From contig NZ_JAHCLR010000023.1 in the NCBI RefSeq assembly GCF_018455725.1, positions 1-64,000 of the forward strand: a stretch of DNA of 64,000 nucleotides, in the 5' to 3' direction. Shown in pieces: positions 26,982 through 34,608 of the stretch (position 1 is the first letter of the stretch; every line of letters begins with the position of its first letter). A program made the translations under genes and the position numbers. The DNA comes from Mycolicibacter acidiphilus (lineage in GTDB: Bacteria > Actinomycetota > Actinomycetes > Mycobacteriales > Mycobacteriaceae). A model generated the notes under the pieces. That model saw only the letters and a program-made list of their open reading frames with translations. It did not search any database and was not told the DNA's origin.

Positions 26982-27809
26982 CTAGTTGGTGGCGTGCAGG
27001 TTGACGAGGCCGATCTCGGTGTGCGCGATGTCGATGCTGATCTTCTCCGCCGCCGCCAGCACCTGCGGCAGCAGCTCGGTGCGGACCGCGTCGGCGGAGT
27101 AGGTCATCGAGGAGGCGGAGACGCTCACCGCGGCAACGGTGTTCTGGTTGCGGTCCCGGATCGGGGCGGCGACCGACCGCAGCCCGAAATCGGTCTGGTG
27201 GTCGATGATGCAGAACCCCTGCGTCGCCACCAGCTCCAACTCATGAGCCAGTTCGTCCCGGGAGGCCGGGGTGCCGCTGGAGTAGGTCACCAGCGGGATC
27301 GTCCGCAGGCATTCGTCCCGCCGGGCCTTCGGGAGACCGGCGAGCAGCACCCGGCCCATCGCGGTGGCGGGCGCGGCCAGCCGGGTGCCGACAACGATCG
27401 TCGTCGCCATGATCCGGCGCACCTGAACGCGTGCGACGTAGACGATGTCATAGCCGTCGAGCACCGCGACCGACGACGACTCGTTGATCGCCGCCGACAG
27501 CTCGGTCAGGTGCGGCTGGGCCAGGTCGGGCAGCGACAGGCTGGACAGGTAGCTGGATCCGAGTTCGAGGACCTGGGGTGTCAACCAGAATGCCGAGCCG
27601 TCGGTGGCGACATAGCCCAGCTGGACCAGGGTCAGCAGGAAGCGGCGCGCGGCCGGCCGGGACAGGTCGCACCGCCGGGCGACGTCGCTGATGGTCTGGC
27701 GCGGGAATTCGTCGCTGAACGCGCGGATGACGCTGAGCCCGCGGGCCAGCGACTGGACGTAGTCGCCGGAGGGCGAAGCCGAATCCGTTTCGTCCTGCTG
27801 CACTGCCAT
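26982..27809 (-). CDS. IclR-family regulator A (PcaR-like), paralogue of the 28381 gene
   Basis: A 275-residue IclR protein: DYVQSLARGLSVIRAFSDEF, then the helix-turn-helix TISDVARRCDLSRPAARRFLL, and an effector domain with STYLSS-like SSYLSSLSLPDLAQPHL, VYVARVQVRRIM and GRVLLAGLPK. This layout is that of the PcaR/PobR/CatR type (TIGR02431-like). It shares long stretches with the 28381 protein, pointing to a duplication. It lies 61 bases downstream of a small exported-protein gene and may be co-transcribed from the shared-architecture promoter at 28339-28367, giving autoregulation. Confidence 0.85.
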   Translation of the reverse strand: MAVQQDETDSASPSGDYVQSLARGLSVIRAFSDEFPRQTISDVARRCDLSRPAARRFLLTLVQLGYVATDGSAFWLTPQVLELGSSYLSSLSLPDLAQPHLTELSAAINESSSVAVLDGYDIVYVARVQVRRIMATTIVVGTRLAAPATAMGRVLLAGLPKARRDECLRTIPLVTYSSGTPASRDELAHELELVATQGFCIIDHQTDFGLRSVAAPIRDRNQNTVAAVSVSASSMTYSADAVRTELLPQVLAAAEKISIDIAHTEIGLVNLHATN

Positions 27810-27870
27810 CGTGTCTGAGCCTCGCCGCCGAAGGTGCGATTCCGACTTCCGGGATCAGGGGCCATGCTAG

Positions 27871-28287
27871 TCAGGCAAGTTTGGTCAGCGTGAACCCGCT
27901 CGCCCGCGACACGCCGCCGCACGGTGTGCCCTCCGGTTCCAGCCGGCCGTGCAGCGACGCCGGGTCGATGGTGAACCGGATGGTCGCGGGCAGCACCTTC
28001 GCGTTGTCGCACCGGATTCCGGCGGAGTCGTAGCGGGTGAACACCCAGGTGTCGCCCTCGCGGTGGGCGTCGGTGTCGGTGAGACCCGACGCGGTGGTGA
28101 TGTGCACGCAGTCGGCGCCGCAACCGGTGACGGTCCAGGTGGTGGCGAACCCGGCATCGGATCCGCCGGCCGCCAGGTAGGCGTAGCGGCCGCTGAACCC
28201 GGCCTCGGGTGTGTCACCGGTCGTGGACAGTCCGACGGTGGCGGTGCCGGCCAGGGCGGCGGCCGCGGCGAGCAAGGTGAGCTTCAT
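27871..28287 (-). CDS. small exported four-cysteine protein, family member 1
   Basis: A 138-residue protein with a signal peptide (MKLTLLAAAAALAGTATVG). The mature domain has the family pattern FSGRYAY, TTWTVTGCGADC, TDTDAHREGDTWVFTRYDS, C in IRCDN, ATIRFTIDP, and EGTPCGGVSRASGFTLTK. Four Cys in fixed positions suggest two disulfides. Three relatives lie at 31261, 31779 and 32332, and a distant one at 55832. It is driven by the promoter at 28339-28367 and followed by IclR regulator A. No known function; export and a beta-sandwich-like small domain are inferred. Confidence 0.8.
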   Translation of the reverse strand: MKLTLLAAAAALAGTATVGLSTTGDTPEAGFSGRYAYLAAGGSDAGFATTWTVTGCGADCVHITTASGLTDTDAHREGDTWVFTRYDSAGIRCDNAKVLPATIRFTIDPASLHGRLEPEGTPCGGVSRASGFTLTKLA

Positions 28288-28300
28288 CGACGCGATCCCT

Positions 28301-28367
28301 TCATGTACGCAATACGAACAGACGGACGTATAACGAACAGTATGGGGTGCGTCACAGGAACTGTCAA
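28301..28367 (-). promoter_or_regulatory. promoter/operator A of the shared-architecture set
   Basis: On the minus strand: TTGACA (28362-28367), 17 bases, CATACT (28339-28344). The spacer contains TGTGACGC. A conserved block follows the -10: position 1 is G, then CG at 4-5, TAT at 7-9, CG at 11-12 and CGTACA at 30-35. It aligns without gaps to the promoters at 29133 and 37320. It drives the small exported protein at 27871 and perhaps IclR regulator A. Confidence 0.75.
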
Positions 28368-28380
28368 TCGGCTTCCGGTG

Positions 28381-29139
28381 TCACAGTTGCGTCCCGGCGT
28401 GCCCGACGTCGACGCTGATCTTCTCGGCGGTCTCGAGCACCAGCGGCACCAGTTCGTCGCCGAATCGGGCCGTGTGCAACCGCACCGACACGCTGACCGC
28501 CGCGAGGGTGTTGCCGGCGCGGTCGCGGACCGGAGCGGCGACCGAGCGCAGGCCGTAGTCGAGGTTGTGATCGATGACGCAGAAGCCTTGTGCCCGGACC
28601 CGCTGCAGTTCCGCGACGAACTCGGGGGAGTCGCCGGGCTGTGCCGGACGGTCGGCGAGCAGCACGTGCCCCATCGCGGTCTGCTCGGCCGCGAACCGGG
28701 TGCCGACGACGATCGTCATCGCGGCGATCCGGCGGACCTGCACCCGGGCGATGTAGACGATCTCGCGACCGTCCAGGACCGACAGTGACGAGGATTCGTC
28801 GAGCGCCGCGGAGAGTCGGGTCAGGTGCGGGTGCGCCAGGTCGGGCAGCGAGAGGCTGGACAGATAGCTGCGGCCGAGTTCGAGAACCTGCGGGGTCAGC
28901 CAGTACCAGGTGCCGTCGGTGTCGACGTAGCCCAGTTCGGTCAGCGTGAGCAGGAACCGCCGTCCCGCGGATCGGGACAGGTCACAGCGCTGCGCGACGG
29001 CGCTGACGGTCTGGCGCGGGTGCTCGTCGCTGAAGGCGCGGATCACTCCCAGCCCTCGTGCCAGTGACTGCACGTATTCCCCGGTGGTCACGCCATTGGG
29101 TCCTTCCGTTGAAGTGTGATCGCGGTCGCGTGTTGACAT
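28381..29139 (-). CDS. IclR-family regulator B (PcaR-like), paralogue of the 26982 gene
   Basis: A 252-residue IclR protein with helix-turn-helix TVSAVAQRCDLSRSAGRRFLL preceded by EYVQSLARGLGVIRAFSDEH. The effector domain contains RSYLSSLSLPDLAHPHL and VYIARVQVRRIAAMTIVVGT. It differs from regulator A mainly by a deletion of about 17 residues after the LLADRPAQ segment. Its start codon overlaps the -35 of the rightward promoter at 29133, so a protein bound there would affect both directions. Best candidate, with regulator A, for the common operator found at four local promoters (inference). Confidence 0.86.
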   Translation of the reverse strand: MSTRDRDHTSTEGPNGVTTGEYVQSLARGLGVIRAFSDEHPRQTVSAVAQRCDLSRSAGRRFLLTLTELGYVDTDGTWYWLTPQVLELGRSYLSSLSLPDLAHPHLTRLSAALDESSSLSVLDGREIVYIARVQVRRIAAMTIVVGTRFAAEQTAMGHVLLADRPAQPGDSPEFVAELQRVRAQGFCVIDHNLDYGLRSVAAPVRDRAGNTLAAVSVSVRLHTARFGDELVPLVLETAEKISVDVGHAGTQL

Positions 29140-29196
29140 CCGGTGTGAAGCATTTCATACTGCTCGCTATGCGAACAAGCGTACGTACTACGTACA
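29133..29196 (+). promoter_or_regulatory. promoter/operator C of the shared-architecture set
   Basis: TTGACA (29133-29138), 17 bases, CATACT (29156-29161). The spacer has TGTGAAGC, and TGTGA-N6-TCATA spans into the -10. The downstream block has CG, TATGCG, GTACG and CGTACA (29191-29196) at the same offsets as promoters A and D. It reads into the LysR-PE-EsxM-EsxN genes and overlaps the start of IclR regulator B. Confidence 0.78.
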
Positions 29197-29218
29197 CAGT
29201 CGGCGGCCGGGAGGTCTG

Positions 29219-30184
29219 ATGGACCGGTCGCGACTGCTGGACGGCAGGTTGAAGCTGCGTCACCTCGTGCTGGTGGACGTGCTGACCACGCACGGCAGCG
29301 TGATCGCAGCGGCCGCCGCCCTGCACATCACCCAGCCGGTGGCCACCCGGACCCTGCGCGACCTGGAGTCGATTCTGGGTGTGCCGCTCTACGACCGCGG
29401 CCCGCGCGGGGTCACCCCGACGATCTTCGGCGAGACCTTCACCCGGCACGCCCGCGCCGTCCTGGCGCAACTCACCCAGGCCGGCCAGCACGTCACCGAA
29501 CTCGCCGACGCGCACCGCGGCACCGTCGTCGTCGGCACCGACCCCGGCGCGGCGAACGAACTGCTGCTGCGGGCGATCGCCCGGCTCAAGGTCGACCGGC
29601 CGCAACTGACCGTCGTCGTCCGGGAGAACACCCCGGAGGCGCTCTCGGTGGAGTTGGGTGCGGGCCGGTTGGACCTGATCGTCGGCCGGCGCGGGACCGC
29701 CGTTCAGGAATCCGAGGCACACGTCCCGCTCTACGCCGAGACGGTCGGCGTCTTCGTCCGCAGCGCGCACCCGCTGGCGGTGCGGCCGGCCGTCGCATTC
29801 GCCGACCTGGCCGGGCAGCCCTGGGTGCTCCCCGGCTCGGAGACCGGCCTGCACCGCGAGGCCGAGCACCTGTTCGCGCGGCACAGCCTGCCGCTGCCGG
29901 CGAACCGGATCGAGGTGACCTCCCCGCTGGCCGCGCGCCGGCTGCTGCTGGAAGCCGACCTCGTCGGGCTGCTGCCCGGACCGGTCGGCCACGACGACCC
30001 GGACCTGCGGGCACTGCCGGTGCCACTGAACTCGGTCAAGAGCGCGATCGGCATCACCACGGCGGCCGGGCGCACGTCCAGCCCCGGCGCCGAGACACTC
30101 ATCGCCACCCTGCGGGAACTCACCGCCGACGTCGACGACAGTCGGGCGCCGGTCGAGCTTCCGCTCCCCAGTCGAGCCTGCTGA
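29219..30184 (+). CDS. LysR-family regulator (PcaQ/GbpR-like)
   Basis: A 321-residue LysR protein. The winged helix reads LKLRHLVLVDVLTTHGSVI, then AAAALHITQPVATRTLRDLE. The effector domain starts near GTVVVGTDPGAANELLLRAI. The wording LRHL.L...V..HGS is that of the GbpR/PcaQ group that regulates aromatic or sugar-acid catabolism. It is the first gene after the 29133 promoter and lies 42 bases before the PE gene, so it may be co-expressed with the Esx cassette. A regulator embedded in a type VII substrate operon is unusual. Confidence 0.85.
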   Translation: MDRSRLLDGRLKLRHLVLVDVLTTHGSVIAAAAALHITQPVATRTLRDLESILGVPLYDRGPRGVTPTIFGETFTRHARAVLAQLTQAGQHVTELADAHRGTVVVGTDPGAANELLLRAIARLKVDRPQLTVVVRENTPEALSVELGAGRLDLIVGRRGTAVQESEAHVPLYAETVGVFVRSAHPLAVRPAVAFADLAGQPWVLPGSETGLHREAEHLFARHSLPLPANRIEVTSPLAARRLLLEADLVGLLPGPVGHDDPDLRALPVPLNSVKSAIGITTAAGRTSSPGAETLIATLRELTADVDDSRAPVELPLPSRAC

Positions 30185-30226
30185 CCACCGCAGGTCCACA
30201 CGTAACCATCGAGAAAGGACAACCCC

Positions 30227-30526
30227 ATGTCATTTGTGACCACCCAGCCGGAGGTGCTCTCGGCCGCGGCCGGCAACCTGCAGGGCATCGGCACCTCGGT
30301 CAACGCCGTGAACGCCGCCGCAGCCAGCCCCACCACCGGCGTGGTGCCCGCCGCCGCGGACCCGATCTCCGCGCTCACCGCCGCGCAGTTCGCGGCGCAC
30401 GCGCAGATGTATCAGTCGATCAGCGCGCAGGCCGCGGCCATCCACGAGCAGTTCGTCGCGATGCTCAGCGCGAGCGCCGAATCCTATGCGGCGACCGAGG
30501 CGGCCAACGCCGCCGCGGCCGGTTAA
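30227..30526 (+). CDS. PE family protein (PE domain only)
   Basis: A 99-residue protein, [19 protein letters not shown]. It shows the Pro-Glu signature near residue 9, two predicted long helices and the C-terminal [12 protein letters not shown], which matches the YxxxD/E type VII secretion signal. It has no extension beyond the PE domain. PE proteins pair with PPE proteins and are secreted through ESX systems. GAGAAAGGACA precedes the ATG. It is followed by EsxM- and EsxN-like genes, the same order as ESX-5-associated cassettes. The natural PPE partner may be one of the three minus-strand PPE genes. Confidence 0.88.
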   Translation: MSFVTTQPEVLSAAAGNLQGIGTSVNAVNAAAASPTTGVVPAAADPISALTAAQFAAHAQMYQSISAQAAAIHEQFVAMLSASAESYAATEAANAAAAG

Positions 30527-30557
30527 TCGAAACACCACAAGAGAAGGAGACACAGCA

Positions 30558-30854
30558 GTGACCGCACGTTTCATGACCGACCCGGACGCGATGCGTTCGA
30601 TGGCGGGACGGTTCGACACCCACGCGCAGACCGTTGAGGACGAGGCCCGCCGGATGTGGGCGTCGTCGACGAACATCTCCGGCGCCGGCTGGGGAGGCCT
30701 GGCGGAGAAGACGTCCTACGACACGATGGGTCAGATGCAGACGGCGTTCCGCAACATCGTGAACATGCTGCACGGCGTGCGTGACGGACTGATCCGCGAC
30801 GCCAACCACTACGAGCAGCAGGAAGCTGCCTCGCAGCAGATCCTGTCCAGCTAG
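30558..30854 (+). CDS. esxM: WXG100 protein of the EsxM (QILSS) subfamily
   Basis: A 98-residue protein, starting [19 protein letters not shown] and ending [13 protein letters not shown]. It is nearly identical in plan to M. tuberculosis EsxM/EsxJ/K/P/W. The turn between the two helices is GAGWGGLAE (WxG motif). It forms a heterodimer with the EsxN-type partner encoded 28 bases downstream and is exported by ESX-5 in known cases. The GTG start at 30558 is set by AAGGAG at 30544-30549 and the conserved length. No ESX-5 structural genes are in the window. Confidence 0.93.
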   Translation: MTARFMTDPDAMRSMAGRFDTHAQTVEDEARRMWASSTNISGAGWGGLAEKTSYDTMGQMQTAFRNIVNMLHGVRDGLIRDANHYEQQEAASQQILSS

Positions 30855-30882
30855 CCGTCCGAAAAGTAAAGGGAATCAAGCC

Positions 30883-31167
30883 ATGTCCATCAATTACCAG
30901 TTCGGTGACGTCGACGCCCACGGTGCGCTGATCCGCGCGCAGGCTGCCTCCCTGGAGGCGGAACACCAGGCGATCGTGCACGACGTGCTCGCCGCCGGCG
31001 ACTTCTGGGGCGGCGCCGGTTCGGTCGCGTGTCAGGAGTTCGTGAGCCAGTTGGGCCGCAACTTCGCGGTCATCTACGAGCAGGCGAACAGCCACGGTCA
31101 GAAGGTGCAGTCGGCCGGCAACACCATGGCCACCACCGACTCGGCCGTCGGCTCCAGCTGGGCCTGA
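30883..31167 (+). CDS. esxN: WXG100 protein of the EsxN (Mtb9.9) subfamily
   Basis: A 94-residue protein, MSINYQFGDVDAHGALIRAQ to TTDSAVGSSWA, matching the EsxI/L/N/O/V group of M. tuberculosis over its whole length. The WxG turn is DFWGGAGS. It partners the EsxM-type protein upstream, and the YxxxD/E-like signal is expected in the pair. AAAGGGAA precedes the ATG. The next gene, a small exported four-cysteine protein, begins 93 bases later in the same direction, so the operon may continue. Confidence 0.93.
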   Translation: MSINYQFGDVDAHGALIRAQAASLEAEHQAIVHDVLAAGDFWGGAGSVACQEFVSQLGRNFAVIYEQANSHGQKVQSAGNTMATTDSAVGSSWA

Positions 31168-31260
31168 CCGGAACCGTACGTCCAGCGTCCGGGAGGGCAT
31201 GCCGGACACCGCCATGCCTTCCCGGACAGTCCCGAAACCACTGACCACGGGGATACCAGC

Positions 31261-31779
31261 ATGAAAACCCGGATGTTCCTCACCGGCGCACTGGCCATCG
31301 GCGGCGCCGCCGTCGCCTGCGCGCCCGTCGCCGCCGCCGATGACTTCATCGGCAGCTACGCCTACCGCCCGGGTGTCGGGGCGACCGCCGGTGCGTTCAC
31401 CTCGCTGTGGACGGTCACCCCGTGCGGCGACGACTGCCGGCGCATCGTCAGCGCCAACGGCGCCACCGACACCGAGGCACACCTCGAGGGACCGTTCTGG
31501 GTGTTCGAGAGGTTCGTCGATCCCGGCGTCGAGTGCCCCCCGAACTCCTACACCATCGTCAGCCGCAAGGTTCCGGCCACGATGCGCTTCAGGATCAACT
31601 CGGATTCGCTGATCGGGCAGTACCAGCCGGTGGGCACCCCGTGCGGCGGAACTGCGCCGCCGGCGCCGTTCTCGCTGACGAAGACCATCGACGGCGACCC
31701 GCCGCCGATCACCGATGGGCTGAGCGCGCTGCCGTCGACCGGCGGTGGCGGCGGTGCGGCGCACGGCGGAGGCCACTGA
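31261..31779 (+). CDS. small exported four-cysteine protein, family member 2, Gly/His tail
   Basis: A 172-residue protein with signal peptide MKTRMFLTGALAIGGAAVAC..AA cut near residue 27. The core follows the family pattern: FIGSYAY, SLWTVTPCGDDC, TDTEAHLEGPFWVFERFVDP, C in VECPPN, ATMRFRINSDSLIGQY, VGTPCGG. Unlike its relatives it has a C-terminal extension ending GGGGGAAHGGGH that could bind metal or be flexible. Its stop overlaps the next start (TGATG), so members 2 and 3 are translated together. Function unknown. Confidence 0.82.
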   Translation: MKTRMFLTGALAIGGAAVACAPVAAADDFIGSYAYRPGVGATAGAFTSLWTVTPCGDDCRRIVSANGATDTEAHLEGPFWVFERFVDPGVECPPNSYTIVSRKVPATMRFRINSDSLIGQYQPVGTPCGGTAPPAPFSLTKTIDGDPPPITDGLSALPSTGGGGGAAHGGGH

Positions 31780-32210
31780 TGAAGCCGGTCGGATTCCTTG
31801 CCGGTGCCGCCGCCCTGGGCGTGGCCATGGTCGTGTCGGCGCCGATCGCTCGCGCCGATGACTTCAGCGGAACGTACGCGTTCACCGCACCTGCCCAGGG
31901 CTACACCCAGGGTTTCGCCACGACGTGGACCGTCACCCCGTGCGGCGAGGACTGCCGGCACATCACGACGCCGACCGGCGCCACCGACACCGACGCGCAT
32001 CGGGAAGGCCCGTACTGGGTGTTCTTCCGGTACGCCGATCCCGGGGTCGAATGCCCGGGCAACCAGTATGTGATGACGCGGACGAAGCGCCCCGCCACGC
32101 TGCGCTACACCGTCAATCCGGACACCCTGGTGGGCCAGTTCCAGCCCGAAGGGACGCCGTGCGGGGGAACGCCGATGCCCAGTCGGTTCAGCCTGGCCAA
32201 GGTCGGCTGA
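31779..32210 (+). CDS. small exported four-cysteine protein, family member 3
   Basis: A 143-residue protein with signal peptide MKPVGFLAGAAALGVAMVV..ARA. The family core reads FSGTYAF, TTWTVTPCGEDCRHI, TDTDAHREGPYWVFFRYADP, C in VECPGN, ATLRYTVNPDTLVGQF and EGTPCGGTPMPSRFSLAK. It is adjacent and translationally coupled to member 2, a tandem duplication. It is more similar to member 2 in the DPGVECP segment, and to members 1 and 4 elsewhere. Function unknown. Confidence 0.82.
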   Translation: MKPVGFLAGAAALGVAMVVSAPIARADDFSGTYAFTAPAQGYTQGFATTWTVTPCGEDCRHITTPTGATDTDAHREGPYWVFFRYADPGVECPGNQYVMTRTKRPATLRYTVNPDTLVGQFQPEGTPCGGTPMPSRFSLAKVG

Positions 32211-32235
32211 GGTGCGACGTGACGCCGACCACGTC

Positions 32236-32299
32236 TTGACAGGACGTGTGACGCGTCACATACTCAATGATGTACGTAATACGAACGGACGTACGCATA
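32236..32299 (+). promoter_or_regulatory. promoter/operator B of the shared-architecture set
   Basis: TTGACA (32236-32241), 17 bases, CATACT (32259-32264). The spacer holds the perfect palindrome TGTGACGCGTCACA. The downstream block is recognisable (CG at 11-12, CGCATA for CGTACA), but it is the weakest copy and needs a one-base shift in its middle. It drives family member 4 at 32332. Confidence 0.7.
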
Positions 32300-32331
32300 G
32301 TGAACATCTCGACATTCCGGTGAGGAACAGC

Positions 32332-32766
32332 ATGATGAAGAGCCAGGCCATCGCCGCAGCAACCTTCGCCCTCGCCGGCGGCGCCGCCGTCGCCGCGGCC
32401 GCCCTGGCCGGTGCCGAGGTCGCCGCCTCGCCGGACTTCACCGGCACCTACGCCTACGCCTACAACGGCGGCTCCAACGGCACCCCGTTCTCCACCACCT
32501 GGACGGTCACCCCGTGTGGCGACGGCTGCGCGCACATCGTCACCGCATCCGGCCTCACCGACACCAACGCCCACCTGTCCGGCGGCAAGTGGGTCTTCCA
32601 GCGCTACGACGACGCCGGCATCCTCTGCGACAACCACAAGCTGATGGGCGCCACCGTCGAATTCCGCGTCGACCCCCGCACCCTCCAGGGCGAACTGCAG
32701 CCTCAGGGCACTCCCTGCGGCGGAACCTCCCGCACCACCACCTTCACCCTCGCCAAAATCGGCTGA
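32332..32766 (+). CDS. small exported four-cysteine protein, family member 4
   Basis: A 144-residue protein with signal peptide MMKSQAIAAATFALAGGAA..VAA. The core reads FTGTYAYAYNGGSNGTPF, TTWTVTPCGDGCAHI, TDTNAHLSGGKWVFQRYDD, C in ILCDN, ATVEFRVDPRTLQGEL and QGTPCGGTSRTTTFTLAK. It is closest to member 1, which has an equivalent promoter of its own. GAGGA lies five bases before ATG 32332 (ATG 32335 follows). It stands as a single gene between promoter B and the convergent exported protein at 32800. Confidence 0.82.
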   Translation: MMKSQAIAAATFALAGGAAVAAAALAGAEVAASPDFTGTYAYAYNGGSNGTPFSTTWTVTPCGDGCAHIVTASGLTDTNAHLSGGKWVFQRYDDAGILCDNHKLMGATVEFRVDPRTLQGELQPQGTPCGGTSRTTTFTLAKIG

Positions 32767-32799
32767 CGGTTCGGGCTCTATACCCGGCCGGTGGCGGTT

Positions 32800-33150
32800 C
32801 TATACCCGTCCGGTCGCCTCGCCGCCGTAACCGATGTGGTACGGCGGCGATCCGGCCGGCAGCGCATTCGGCTTCACCAGCTGGCAGCTCGCCGGACCCG
32901 ACGTGGTGGACCCGGCCATGCCGCCGAACACGGTCATCGGCTCGGGTGTGGGCCGGCTGCAGCGGACCCAGCTGCCGTCGGGGTTGACGTCCTCGTCGCA
33001 GTAGACCAACTGGCCGTAGGTGCCGGGCAGGCAGTTAGAGGGCATCACCCCGCCGGGCTGGGCGGCGGCCGACGGTGCGGTGAGCAGTGCGATCGTCATC
33101 GCTGAACCGGTGCCAGCCGTGGTGAGGAACTGTCGAACCGATGGGGACAT
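32800..33150 (-). CDS. small exported cysteine-containing protein
   Basis: A 116-residue protein, MSPSVRQFLTTAGTGSAMTI with signal cleavage after APSAAAQ. Four Cys occur in the mature part: SNCLPG, VYCDEDVNPDGSWVRCSRP, ASCQLV. The short CD...DGSW.RC pattern is seen in small mycobacterial exported proteins of unknown role. I choose ATG 33150 because GGAGG lies nine bases upstream; ATG 33168 and 33189 are in frame but lack a ribosome site. It follows the PPE trio on the same strand 84 bases downstream. Confidence 0.68.
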   Translation of the reverse strand: MSPSVRQFLTTAGTGSAMTIALLTAPSAAAQPGGVMPSNCLPGTYGQLVYCDEDVNPDGSWVRCSRPTPEPMTVFGGMAGSTTSGPASCQLVKPNALPAGSPPYHIGYGGEATGRV

Positions 33151-33195
33151 CAGAATCGGCCTCCGCATCCGGACATCAACGCCGCTCATTAGTAA

Positions 33196-33214
33196 GGCTA
33201 TATATACGGTAGCC
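33196..33214. repeat. short inverted repeat with AT-rich core
   Basis: GGCTA and TAGCC flank a nine-base AT-rich loop (TATATACGG), in an otherwise GC-rich gap between the PPE stop and the small exported protein. On the minus strand the TATATA could act as a -10 for that gene; otherwise it is an operator or weak terminator. Low certainty. Confidence 0.35.
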
Positions 33215-33234
33215 GCGATCTCTGCGTCTGTCGA

Positions 33235-34608
33235 CTATCGCTGCATCGCCTTGTTCAGCAGGATCGCCGCCTGCTCGCGCAGGATGTCGCGCTGCTTGCC
33301 GAGGTCGCCGACGGCCTTGCGCAGTCCCTCGAGTTCGTCGCGCTCGCTGAGCGGACCGTCGGCGGGGTTGTTCGCGTCGAACTCGGCCCACCGGCCGGCC
33401 GCGCTCCGCTCGGCGCTGCCGGGTGCGCCGGTGAGGCCCGGCACCAGGTTGCTACGCGGCCCCTCCTTGAGTGCGGGGGCACCGCCCTTCGGGGCGTTGA
33501 CCATGCTGCCGATCGGCGGGACGCCGCCGACCATGCCGCCGGTCCCCGCCGGGGTCTCCAGCAGCGGGGTGGCCATCGAGGCCAGCTTGATCTTCGGGGT
33601 GTCCCAGGTGCCGGGCACCGAGAGCCCGCCGATGCTGGTGGCACGGCCCAGGCCCGCCGACACACCGCCGCCGCCGAATCCGCCGGCGCTGGGGGCACTG
33701 GCCAGCGTCGCCCCCATGCCCTCGCCGGAGACGTCCGAGATCACCGAGGCCGCGGCGGCCGCCGCCCCGGTGCCCAGCGCCGACTGGAACTGGGTGATCC
33801 AGGAACTGACCAGCGGGATGATGCCGAACGCGCCGGCGTCGCCCCAGACCGACATGCCGCTGGACATCGCCTCGATCGGACCCAGGTTCGTGAGCAGGTT
33901 CGTCACCTGGGTCATCAGCGGTGTCGTGAAGAAGTCGACGATCCCCTGCGAGAACGGATCCAGCGGCGCCTGCGCGGCGCTGCCGGAGAGTGCCTGCAGG
34001 GCGTCGGTGACGTGGGTGGCGCCGTTCTGCGCGGCGGCCTGGCCGACGGCCGCGGCCTGGTTGCCCTGACCGGCGGCGTTGGTGGTCTGCGCCGGCTGGC
34101 TGAACGGGGTCAGCGTGCTGGCGGCGGCCGCGCTGCCCGCGTAGCTGTACATGGCGGTGGCGTCCTGCGCCCACATCTCGAAGTAGTGCGCCTGGGTGGC
34201 CGCGATCGCCGGGGTGTTCTGGCCGAGGATGTTGGTGGCGACCAGTGACGCCAGCAGACTGCGGTTGGCGGCGATCACCGGCGGGGGAACCGTCATCGCG
34301 TGCGCCGCCTCGTAGGCGGCCGCCGCGGCGCGGGCCTGGTTGGCGGCCTGCTGCGCCTGCTCGGCGGTGGTGGTCATCCACGCGGCGTACGGGGTGGCCG
34401 AGGCGTTCATCGACGCCGACGCCGGACCGTGCCACTGATGGTCGGTGAGGTCGGTGAGCACCGTGCGGTAGCCGGCCGCGGCGGTGCTCAGTTCGGCGGC
34501 CAGCCCGTCCCAGGCGGCCGCCGCCGACAGCATCGGGCCGGAGCCCGGGCCGGTGTACATCCAGGTCGAGGTCACCTCGGGCGGCAGGGTCGCGAAATCC
34601 ATCGTCAT
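33235..34608 (-). CDS. PPE-SVP family protein 1
   Basis: A 457-residue PPE protein. [20 protein letters not shown] is the PPE-domain start, [20 protein letters not shown] the WxG-like turn, and the SVP motif is [11 protein letters not shown] near residue 335. PPE proteins are secreted with a PE partner via ESX systems and remain at the cell surface. The C-terminus carries a helical, heptad-like tail ([20 protein letters not shown] onward) shared with the other two PPEs. ATG 34608 overlaps the stop of PPE 2 (ATGA); a second ATG at 34602 follows. Confidence 0.9.
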   Translation of the reverse strand: MTMDFATLPPEVTSTWMYTGPGSGPMLSAAAAWDGLAAELSTAAAGYRTVLTDLTDHQWHGPASASMNASATPYAAWMTTTAEQAQQAANQARAAAAAYEAAHAMTVPPPVIAANRSLLASLVATNILGQNTPAIAATQAHYFEMWAQDATAMYSYAGSAAAASTLTPFSQPAQTTNAAGQGNQAAAVGQAAAQNGATHVTDALQALSGSAAQAPLDPFSQGIVDFFTTPLMTQVTNLLTNLGPIEAMSSGMSVWGDAGAFGIIPLVSSWITQFQSALGTGAAAAAASVISDVSGEGMGATLASAPSAGGFGGGGVSAGLGRATSIGGLSVPGTWDTPKIKLASMATPLLETPAGTGGMVGGVPPIGSMVNAPKGGAPALKEGPRSNLVPGLTGAPGSAERSAAGRWAEFDANNPADGPLSERDELEGLRKAVGDLGKQRDILREQAAILLNKAMQR

